From Eretmocerus hayati (Eukaryota > Arthropoda > Insecta > Hymenoptera > Aphelinidae), in contig CM056743.1 in the NCBI GenBank assembly GCA_029851415.1, forward strand, positions 31,574,714-31,638,713: a stretch of DNA of 64,000 bases, given 5' to 3'. The translations under genes and the position numbers were made by a program. Under the pieces are notes generated by a model, which ran no database searches, had not been told where the DNA came from, and saw only the letters and a list, made by a program, of their open reading frames with translations. Below, piece after piece: positions 54,001-64,000 of the stretch; positions within the stretch are counted from its first letter, which is position 1, and the number at the start of each line of letters is the position of its first letter.

Positions 54001-57000
54001 AAAACACAAATTTAAAATGTAGATCCAGAACCGGCAAAATATTATCTTCTATTATAAGGACGAAATAATCATGATTGAAATATCCTCACAAGATCGTGTA
54101 AATATTTCACAAAATGAACCACTATCATCATTCCATCTTAGTAAGTATAGCACAAGAGCTGTGTCGGAAATAATTTCCCGTTTTGCGATTAAAAATACCT
54201 GAGGCTGAGATGCGTGTTCAGCAGCAGTCTTGACGAGTACGTCTCTCGGTGTGGTCGCGCCTTCTTCATGATAAGTACCACGATAAACTCGCCCGAAGGT
54301 TCCTTCCATTTCTACGCTCATTAGCCTCACTCGACACCTGCAAACAAGAGAGAAATACCTTCAGGAAATGAATTTTTTCTTTCTTTTCATGCCTCTTTCA
54401 GTTCGATAATGTTTTCTTCATGAAGAATTAATAATGATACATCTTTTTCGTGTTGATTGCGAGAACAGATTTGTTAAAAAACATAAAAAAATGTGAGTTT
54501 GGAAAGTATAGTAGGGTTGGTATTGGCAAGTTTTTACTTGGGAAGAGTCATCTACATTTTTAGATTCTTGGGTTAATTAAGTTGTTGAGCACGCATTCGT
54601 GGAGGGTAAGACACGAGACGCATAATTACAATGAGTAGGGTTGTCTAGAGTTTTTTAATTCAGCACGTGTCAGCGAAACGTAAGCGCTTTCTTGGAGATT
54701 AAAACAGTTTTTGAGGTATAGCGAGTTTCTAGATAATTTTACAGTCTTTGAATGGGATTCTTCTATGTGATTTTTGGTCAAGTCAGAATTGAATGAATTG
54801 ACCAATTTGTAGGGATCTGATACTGATTGAAAAAGTTCACATCTTTTCGGTTATTGTAACTGAATCATAAAAAAATGCTCATCAACCTCTATTATCATAT
54901 GAATGCTATCACATCTAAAAAGTAGTCCTAAATAAATTGAATTAGAAATAGGCATCTGAAGAGATTCTTTCAATGAAAAGGCTCAGAAATACTCCAAGTT
55001 ATTTTATTCCTTATTCAGATCACTCTAAATGGATCCTCAATTTTCAACGACGACGGGCAGAATTCCTCTCATCCCAATACAGGACTACTTCATTTAATTC
55101 AATAACATGGGAGGGGGGGGGGAGGAGATGCACTTTCAAGAAGAGCCAGTAAAATGCCGACGAAAAGTGGCAATTAGAGTATATATCTTGTGTGGGCACA
55201 AAATGTTACAAAGATAAAAGGCTCTTTTAAGCAGGAATATTTGATTCAGAGAATAGCTGGAGCTATTGAATTACATTTCAATACACAAATTACATTCTAT
55301 TGAATTGGTTCTGATGACGTTAACAATATTCTCTTGCTTTGCTAGCATGTAATTCAATTTTTTCCTTAGGATAGTAGAGCTATTTGACTAAATGTATTCC
55401 CGAGTGCATTTACTGAAGTGCTATGTGGAGTGAGTCAAAATTGAAATATTCATAGTACAGCTTTGATCTGTGGCTCCTAATAAATTTCGAGTAACCAACA
55501 GTTTTCCGGGACATTGAAAGGGATATTTTTGAAAAAAAAAAAAAAATGTTAGCGGAGAAAAACTTCAAACGAAAGGTTGTGCACGTTGGTATACTAAAAG
55601 TTCCAAAGCTCAAAGTCAGAGCATTCATTTTTAGATATATTTGACAAGAGGACTTGCTTTTTCTTTTGATGTTGCCAATCTTGTTTGGCAGTCATTTTTG
55701 CCCGCTTTTCAACGAAAAAAGGTTCTTTGTGTTAGAAAAGCTCGTTTGAGCGATATAAACATCAAATAACCGTAGCATTCATCAAACACAGTTTCACACG
55801 GTGAAAAATGAAAATCTTTCGATAAAGCTCAAAATATTTTGAATGAAACAGATGGCAAAAAATGTGAGTCCACAAATTCGTGAGTTTTTTTCGTAGTGGG
55901 ATTATACATTTTTCACACTAGCCTAGATACTTTTCTAGCCCTCACTCGATATTTGTAGATCTTATCCCAGTGCATGTTGTTGATATCGAGGTTGATATAA
56001 AAAATAAAAAAAATGTCGATATCATCCAGTCTGAAACTTGTGTTTGGTCAATACGTTCACTGCAGAGGGCGACTTTTCGCATTTTTTGGATGGTCACGAC
56101 CTCGACCCTGAATCGTTGATTGATGTAACTGTTTGAGGGTGAACTTTTTTACTCATTATTTAGGGACTCGGTAAACTAGACCACTACGAAAAATTGCTAC
56201 CGAAAATATTTTCTGGGCAAATATGAATCAGTAGACATTGAATTGTGGAAAATCGTGAGCCCCACCGGTGGGGTCTATCGCGGCGTGAACGTGTTGGATA
56301 GACCATTGACTGAAATTTTTAGGATGGTAGAAGGCCTATATACACTGAGGACGCTTTTTGAGTTTTGAATGGGATGGTCAAATAGAATGAAGGAATGATG
56401 GGAGAGATAATGAAATGTGTTTTCTTATCGTATAATAATTATGAATAAAATATACCTATAAACTACAAAACTCACCTTTGGATTGTTATCTCCTGAATTT
56501 TTTCGTGCAACTCACGATTTGGTCGCTCATCCAATCGCCTATACGTTGAGACCGAGGCCGTAGATGCCGGAGGCGGCGTGTCGGTGAGGAAAGTTTGAGC
56601 TGGTCCAATTTCGGTACCACGCTCAACGCTGCAAGCTGAACCCAGTCCTCGCGATTCTCTGTTGAATTAAGACACAAATTGAGTGAAATACAAAAATTTG
56701 AAAAAAGACATTTTTCGAGTGATTTGCGGTAATGACGAAACACCATTGTGAATTCTCTAGATACTTTGAATGATAATATGGGGAATGAATAATGCAAGAT
56801 GAGTTTTTGGGTCATTTGAAAAAGAAATGATTTTACAAAGGTTGACCCTTCGTTTATAAGATATTTCAAGAAAACTCCAGAGAAATATGATAATGTGCAA
56901 AATCATGGCGCATCACTTCATTAGATTGAAGTTCATTCAGATTCAACTAAAATTTGCATTTCTTATTTTGTATGTATTCTAAATTATGTTCAGAAATAAA

Positions 57001-58175
57001 TGAGGCTGAAAGCTGTGAGTCACAAGTATACGACGTTATTTCTGATAGCAACTGGAAGTTTCAGCAGGTATGAGCTACATTATTTTTCTTGCAGGAAAGA
57101 CGGCTCTTTCATTGCAGACCCATCGGTAAATTTTTTTTATCACTCTACCAGTCCACCGTCGGTATCTACAGAACCGATTTGGGGCTCTCGAGACCAGGAA
57201 AAAAAATTCTGCTCATATTCACATAACTATTTTGGGCCCGGGAGAATGGTTTCCCTCGCTCCGCTTGGGAATCCAACGGTTCCAAGGCCCGGAACAGTAG
57301 TATGCAGAATTAGGGTATAAATGTATTATTCGCATCTTTTCCTGTCATCTTTATCGTTTTCAATCATGGAAAATTCTAGCTGTTGTAAGTTCACTTATCC
57401 ACTAGATTTGAAAAAGCAGCCTGCATTAAAAAGCCAGATAGCACTTTGATCGAGTGATCACTAATCATTTGTCTTGAAAGACCATGAAATCTGGCATAGG
57501 CACTCTCATTGCTAAAAAATTTTGCAACTTTGGTAAGAATTTTACATTCGTAAGTGTAAATTTTCTATCATGCTTTTGTTACAATATTCAAACATTTCAA
57601 ACTCTTTAAATTTTGAAAAAAAAAAAAATTCTCAAAAAGTCAAGAACAAGCAAAACGGAATGGACTAGACTCATTGAATTATTCTCTCTACGAATAAAGA
57701 AAGAAAGAAAAAAAGCAACGTACTTAAAAGCAAACAAGAAAATTGTAAGTAATACTCACTGTAAAGGTTCGCGATGCCTCCTGGCCTTCTTATCCCTAAC
57801 ATAATAAGCTAGTACAGACACGCAGATGGCAGCAATGAAAGCACAAGCGCATCCAACAGCAGCATAAAACACCTGTCCACCAGTAGTACCACTCAAACCT
57901 GGTGCAGCAACTGAAACTTCTTCAGGCCCAGGAAAATAACTTTTTTCTTTCAAACAAATTTTTTTACGTTTTAATTCGATACTTGTAGCGTTACGTCTCG
58001 ACTGCGCAACATTTATTCTAAGTGCTAAATCAATTTCTGCGTCGTATGGTCCACATTCTAAACCAAGTGTCCATGTTTGAACGTCTCCTACTGGAATTTC
58101 ACCAGCATCTGAGATATTTAGAGATGTTCTTAATACTGCTGGATTGCTTATGTCGATGAACATTGTGTAGGGTAA
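51100..58175 (-). CDS. drl: Derailed/RYK-type Wnt receptor pseudokinase (3' six exons; N-terminus beyond window)
   Basis: Exons in order: 58175-57760, 56658-56476, 54337-54199, 52666-52374, 51977-51818, 51348-51100. All are GT-AG with agreeing phases, giving 479 codons plus a stop. Exon 1 gives the second half of the WIF (Wnt-binding) domain (SLNISDAGEIP, LECGPYD, ELKRKKICLK) and a membrane segment (AAVGCACAFIAAICVSVLAY). Exon 2 is the juxtamembrane linker (NRELHEKIQEITIQRC). Exons 3-6 form the kinase-like domain: EGTFGRVYRG loop, VKT lysine, HRDIAARNC, ITDNALARD, CLGDNENRPIKW, DPFEMASYL. The magnesium motif is DNA instead of DFG, as in RYK proteins, which lack normal kinase activity. It ends RYV, a likely PDZ-binding tail. 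Role in the family: Wnt5 sensing in axon guidance. drl, dnt and other paralogues cannot be separated here. Confidence 0.93.
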
Positions 58176-61100
58176 CTGAAATCAGAAATGAAGTCATTGC
58201 TTTAGTTGATTGTAATAGGATTATAGTAAAAGTGAGATTTTATGAGAGATTATGAATGAGTAATGGGGGGGGGGGGTCGTGGGGGGTTCTTAAGGAAGTA
58301 GAATTGCATGAATCATAGAAACGGTAATGGTTAAAATTTCAACCAAACGCTTGGAAATTCAATCTGAAATCTCAACCAACTGGTTGAATTCTGTCTCCAA
58401 TCAGTCTTTGAATAAAAATTTCACTCAGCTATCTTAAATCGTGCAACAGATAAATAGTATATTTCCATACTGAGCGCGGTAGCCCATTTTGGGCACTAGG
58501 ACAGTTTGTCTGTCGAGAGAAGCAAGACAGACATGTTCTCCAAGGCTCAAAATCATGGTGACCACCTTTCGAATAATTCTCTGAGTATTCCAGGTTTTCC
58601 AGTGCTCTCAAGGAAAAATTTCCAGGTTCAAAATTAAAATGAATCAGACACGAAGCAGTCATTTTCAATGTCTCTTCTGTGCTTGTCAAGCTGATGAAGT
58701 GAACAAACTCTCTTTCGGCATTCTCTGCCTCGAAAGATGATATCAACGTCGTGTCAATAAAAACGCTCCGAGCTAGGGATAAACGTTGCTGAGCAATTTT
58801 TTGGTCACAAGCAATAGAAACATCATAACAGCTAATACCAGCGACCTAAGTTATGGCCTCTCAACAATTTTTTGTGCATTAAAAAGTCAAAACTGCAGTA
58901 GAAAATAATTTTTTATAAAGCTGGAGTTTCTTGCAGAGCTTTTAATTTGAATTCATCGTGTTTATCGAGTCATTTTACATCGAATATACTCAGATAGACC
59001 TGGGTAATGCGAACAAATTTTGTTGGACCTAAACACTTCAGGATCCATCTTTTTTCGACACTATGGAATGGAAAAATATTAAAATGGTCGGAGGAAACCT
59101 TGCGGAATCGACGTGAAATTACTCATTTGAAGGATTGTTCTCATTCAAATCGAAAAACTGACGGCCGCTGCAAAGGGAATGAATAGCAAGTCAAATGACA
59201 CATTTGTGAAAATTTCCAGATTCCACGTGAGAATTCCCTGAGTTTTCCCTGATTTCCAGGTGCATAACGAATTCCCTGAGTTTTCCCTGATTTCCCTGAA
59301 TTCCAGGTTCGGTGGACACCATGAAAATGGGCTTGCAAACGAAGTGCGGATATATTTTTTTCATTACGAGAACCCTAAAATCTCATTTAAACGCGGCATT
59401 TTTAGGTTAGAGTATTGAAAAATCAGTTTCCACTTGTCAACTGCTGAAAAATTCAATTTTTGCGATGATTTCTTTAAAAATGAAATTCCCTTATCTAAAT
59501 GGATTTCAATAATGGATTTCATCTCCCAATTTAATGTCATCGTTGGATAATCAACCTATCGACATAAAGTCAAAATTATTCGGTCAAGGGCTCAAGAAGA
59601 AGAAAGAAAAAAAAATCAGCGAACAAGAGAGAGGGAGAGAGAGAGAGAGATTACAACAACGAGCGAGGCATCGAGTCGATAAATCACGCCGAGTTTCGTT
59701 ATACTCTAATATACAAGCCCTCAACTCTGAGCTGCAACGCTTTGGCACATCCTCAAACGTTCGACAGCTCGTTGGCAATCGCTCGCAGCTCCGCCCTTCA
59801 GGATTCTATATACCTTACCCTCTCCTCATCAAAAATATTTTTTTTTCCATTATTTACCTTGATGCTCTCTTGCCCGCTACAAAAAAACCAACTTTTTTTT
59901 CCTTCTCTTTATTATCTCTTTGCGAGCTGACTTGAAGTAAAATTGCCTTCCGGGATATTTCGCGTTCTGTATTTTTGCACAACTTGCATTATCGCCAAGA
60001 AAACGAGAGGGGAGTGATCATAACGAGTCTTCGGATCTACGATTATTGCACTCTCTTCTGAGCAACGCATTTTTCTTTTTTTCTACATACCTACTACTCT
60101 TTCCAGTGTTTGCCTTCAGTTAGAAATCTTTCTTGCGGCTATAATAGTGCATTTTCATGATTTGATTTGTGGTTATCAACTACGGTAAGTCTATTTTTCC
60201 TTCCTCCCGTCTTTTACGTTCAATTTTAACAAGTTGAGTAAGTCAAGAAGAAAAAGAGAAAAGGTTTATCGATTGAGTGGGTGATAAAATTTATCGTAGC
60301 CAAGGGTTATGAGCCAAGGTCAGAGCGAACAATTTTCGAGCGATTTCATATGATTTGCATGGAGAACCAAGTTAGCTCGTCAAAGATTTTCTTGTCGTCC
60401 GTGGATTGCAAGAAAAGGAACTGAAAATTTTGCATGATTGGCGAGGAAATTGATAATTCAATACTACAGATTACTCTATATATTACTAAAAGACACATTT
60501 TTTGGATGAATGCAGAGGTTTTGGTAATATGAGGAAAATCGATGCGACTGTTGAACAAGAAGATCGATTACGGGGACTCAGTAAAATTTGCCAAAACAAA
60601 ATTACCGAAATTATTTTGGAGCATGACATGTTGTGTACAAATCAGCATACTATACTTACGAAAGAGAAAAAAAAATTGGTCGAGTAATGCACTTTGTAAT
60701 TTCGAATTACTGACGAAATAATTGCCGGTTGCAAGCAACGCAAAAAATGTTCTGTTGAAAGGAATATAATGGGCGGGACTGAGAAATCAGCAGAGAGAGC
60801 CAGTCGTGGAGAAAAAGAGACTTGTGGCATGTGAATTTACATGATTATGAGGAACAGTTACTCTCTTTCAAACGCAAACTTTATCTTGTTCAGAGGAAAA
60901 AGAGAGAATGCTAATTAAATTTTCGTGTGGTATACAACATTGTCCAAATTTCAATTTCAGAATTGAGATTGTGTGAGAGAGTAATTGATAACATGCATCA
61001 ATTATCATGCCAAAAATGACAAGACATACCACCTACTCAGATTACCTGTGTGATGGCGAATACAATTTTTTATCTTTTGAGACCAATATTTTTCACGTCA

Positions 61101-64000
61101 TCGCACTTCTGAGTTCGAGTTATATGTTGAATACATTTTTAAGGGGTAGATAGCTCAGAGAAAGGGCCAAAACTGTTGAGGATTTGTATACGATACAAGA
61201 ATATAAATTTTCAATGTATTCCTAGTGATTATTTTACTTGGCAATTCTATAGGAAAACACGCCCCTTCGAGTATCAAATTCATATTTGCTCATGTTACGA
61301 GAGGAAAATAGGAAAAACAAAGAATCTTTCAAACTAGTTCTCGTCTATTTTTGTCATTTTGCAATTAGTAAGTGACCAGATTCAAAAAATAAGAAATAAA
61401 AAATACCTTCCGGATTGCTAAAATCCTCCTATTTTCAGGACCACTTACTTCGGAAACTGGTTGTGATGAGTTCAAAACCCCAGCTTGAAAAATTGTGAAA
61501 ATTGAATAACAATATTTTGTAGAGAGTACTATTAGTGTGATTCTTACCGTGAATGTAGTTACTGTATCACAAACAATTGAACAGTACAAAAAATTATAGT
61601 AATACGTCTACAATCTTCGATGGAAAATCATTTATTCTTTTTATTCTAAAGGGCGATTTCGCGTGATTGACTACTTTTATTTCGAAATTCTCAATTGGGA
61701 ACTGAAACTCCCAATGTTGACTAACATCTAATGCTGGAGCGTATATTGTAGCCATCTTGCTCACAAGTATTTTTCACAGGGTAGCTTCAGGATGCAGTCG
61801 TAGAGATTTTTTTTTGCCAACTCAAAATCACCTGAAAATTTGCTCCAAAATTCGAAATGATTGATTTTTGATTGAAAAAAAAAAAAAATCATAAATCACA
61901 TATAAGAGCCATCCTGAAATTTTCCATTATGTACTGTTTTTCCAAAGATTCTCCAAATCAGTGATATGATTCATTGGAATGTCGGCGCAGAACACATCAG
62001 ATGCCCAAAGTACCTACTTTAGACACATGAAAATTCTGAATGGTGCAAACTTCCAACATTGAAGGTTGATTTGTGTGGTACTCAATCATACTTGACGATC
62101 TTATTATAGTACATGCTGGGAAACCAGGAAGTGCTAAAAGCTCCATATCATCAGAATGTAAGCATCGAGCGAAGTAAAGTGTGCGCAATATTTTTCTTCC
62201 CTACTCGAAAATTCTTAATACTTCTAGGAGAGTATAAACTGCGCGTGCAGTCTATCATAATCAAACTCTCGTACTTGCAAACTTTGCTAAGCTGAAAATA
62301 TCGACTTTCAAAAGCACGATTCGGCCATGCATTATTCTCTCTTAACATCGTGAGATCTGCAAAAAGTAACTTGCTCAAAAGCCACTTGATAAATTCAATA
62401 GAAATACCCATGCATTTGAACATCTGCTTTTTATCCACTCTTTTAAATAGATGAGTCAATGAGCGAATTTTTTTATTATAAGGATGGATAGGTGAATTAA
62501 CAGGAAAGAGATATTTTTGCTTCATTAACCATGCAAAAGTTGATGAATAGAGGTTTTCGCATTGGCTGAGAAGTTTGTGCTTAAAATTTTTCTGAAAATG
62601 TTCTGTTTATATATAGTTAGTATGGAATATCGGAATTGGAATGATGAAATTATTGACGGTCAAAGTAGTTTGTTAACTTTTCAGAGAAGATATATATAAT
62701 ACAATATCGAGAGAAGCGCGCGAGCAGACGTTTATGAGCGAGAAGATGATTTACCGCTTTGCATAGGTTGTGTTTCTTCGACCAGAATCTCGAGCACCTG
62801 ATATTTTTCAAGTAGCTTGTTAGAGAATTGAGATTTATAGCTGGCGAAAGTCGCAGCCGTCGTTTTTATGTTTGCATTGTGAATTTTATATGTGTAGAGG
62901 GATTTGGGGATGCGAAATAAATACAATGGGTATAGCTTCTGCAGGGATAAATAATTATAGCCTGAGGGATTAGATGCGATAATGATTGGAGAATTGGGAT
63001 AGTTTTTCAAAATAATGAAAGACTCTAGAGTCTAAATATTGTACTGATTGATTATTCGAAGCTTGCTACTAGCGAGTTTCTACTCTCTGAATTCGAAGCA
63101 AAAGTCAAGATTTGCGCATCCATTAATTGGTGAGATTGATGGTTACAACGTAAATGGACTTGTTTTAGATTCAGAATTCTTCGAAGATCTCAAGAATTTG
63201 AAAAGAATCTTCCTTAACAAATTGACAACTGAAATTCATCGAACGATTCGTCTAACCTCAAAATCGATAAACCCTGCCGATAATTACAAATTTTATTAAT
63301 TGAAAAAATTGAAATTCAGTGATCGTTGATCCATTCACCACCGGAAGCTCTAGAAATTTGAGAACGTTGCTCTGACGTTTAAATTATGTTATTCTGATGA
63401 AAAATAGGACGAAAAATGGCAAAAGTGAAATTTTCTTAACTTTTTGGTTTTATCCTTTTTTCTTCCATGAAACCAGATATTTTGCCTCTGCCCTGGGGTT
63501 TATCGATATAGGGACGAGTAACGATTGTTTCGGATTTTTCTGATGCATTAGAGAAGAATAATCACCAATTATTGAAAATCGATCAAAAGTATAGTTTTGG
63601 CCATTATATAGACCATTGTGAGTAAATATGTCAAAACACATGAATATCTATTATTACACCCGACTGCTGTTTCATCAGCTCAATTTCTCGAATTTGTTTG
63701 ACAAAAAATTATAACTAAAATCTTACACATCACAACCTATGAATCCCCACGAAATAGGGAACACGCACGTGTCGGATTAGAATGTTCTAGCTTATGTAGT
63801 CGATAGTCGATATAAAAAGAGTAACTTCTGTGAAAACGGAATATTTTTGAACGCTTTGAAATTTTCTTGGAAGTCGATTGAAATTGGGAATGATTCGGAC
63901 GCCCGTTCAAATTAATGTCACGTGATTGCTGTCTGCCGCCGAGCCGACTGTCAGCATTTCCAGACGGGTTTATTCGTCGTTTAGTTAGGGTCCCTAGACA
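58176..64000. other. Long intron or upstream region of the RYK gene; no exon recognised
   Basis: The acceptor at 58176-58178 shows that upstream exons (signal peptide and first half of the WIF domain) exist, but none is recognisable up to 64000, so they probably lie further right. The region contains a G-run at about 58265-58274, the CCCTGA-type repeat at 59220-59310, a GA-rich run at 59628-59650 and many chance ORFs. A possible TATA/initiator/donor set (TATAATAG at 60140, GGTAAGT at 60185) on the plus strand is too weak to call. Confidence 0.4.
59220..59310. repeat. Dispersed CCCTGA-type repeat
   Basis: Two near copies of ATTCCCTGAGTTTTCCCTGA with TTTCCAGGT. Related phrases (CTGAGTATTCCAGGTTTTCCAG) occur at about 58578-58602. 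Repeats with this wording are widespread in invertebrate genomes (from memory) and produce spurious ORFs on the minus strand. Confidence 0.6.

Noticed and set aside
57000..57320. 106 aa plus-strand ORF in an intron of the RYK gene
   Set aside because: No domain, no leader, antisense to a confident gene; probably chance.
59141..59338. Minus-strand ORF with NSGKSGKTQG-type sequence
   Set aside because: Product of the CCCTGA dispersed repeat, a familiar source of false proteins.
1..64000. CRISPR arrays, bacterial operons or viral genomes
   Set aside because: Spliced genes, retroelements and AT-rich introns indicate a eukaryotic nuclear genome. The 49 bp tandem repeats at 38.2 kb have no unique spacers.

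Overview
This is an arthropod nuclear genome window, most likely from an insect. The evidence is spliced genes with GT-AG introns, AT-rich non-coding DNA, an R1-clade non-LTR retrotransposon, a BEL/Pao LTR retrotransposon and a Derailed/RYK receptor gene. The exact order (Hymenoptera is my guess) cannot be fixed from the sequence. All calls were made by eye from translations and visible repeats; no database or program was run.

Layout. Positions 1-554 hold the last exon of a gene running in from the left. Its C-terminus resembles that of a large secreted low-complexity protein gene at 13.4-24.3 kb (+). From 2.4 to 8.1 kb lies a complete R1-clade retrotransposon on the minus strand, with both ORFs open, a poly(A) tail and a perfect 15-16 bp target duplication in a TCTA microsatellite. 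A small secreted cysteine-bearing protein gene (-) follows at 8.3-9.6 kb. The 13.4-24.3 kb gene has six exons whose phases all fit (about 627 aa). Its introns carry large inverted-repeat elements. Two further putative secreted-protein genes lie at 26.3-28.2 kb (-) and 33.0-35.4 kb (+). On the minus strand, 37.5-38.45 kb looks like a solitary LTR with promoter repeats. A 1.6 kb foldback element occupies 39.6-41.2 kb. From 41.4 to 48.7 kb there is a three-layer transposon nest, whose youngest layer is an intact BEL/Pao element with identical LTRs. From 51.1 kb rightward on the minus strand is the Derailed/RYK gene. Six of its exons are in the window, covering part of the WIF domain, the membrane segment and the whole kinase-like domain. 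Its 5' exons must lie beyond position 64000.

The most striking property is the density of long inverted-repeat (foldback) elements, at least nine, from about 0.16 to 2.1 kb. Three scattered elements share a conserved centre but have strongly diverged arms. One 2.1 kb palindrome is an inverted duplication of a transposon-encoded protein fragment. A separate pair of about 0.8 kb elements and the 41.4 kb element have TIRs flanked by TA, suggesting Tc1/mariner-type mobilisation. The host genes seen are mainly small or low-complexity secreted proteins plus one conserved Wnt-receptor gene. The mobile elements make up a large share of the remaining sequence.
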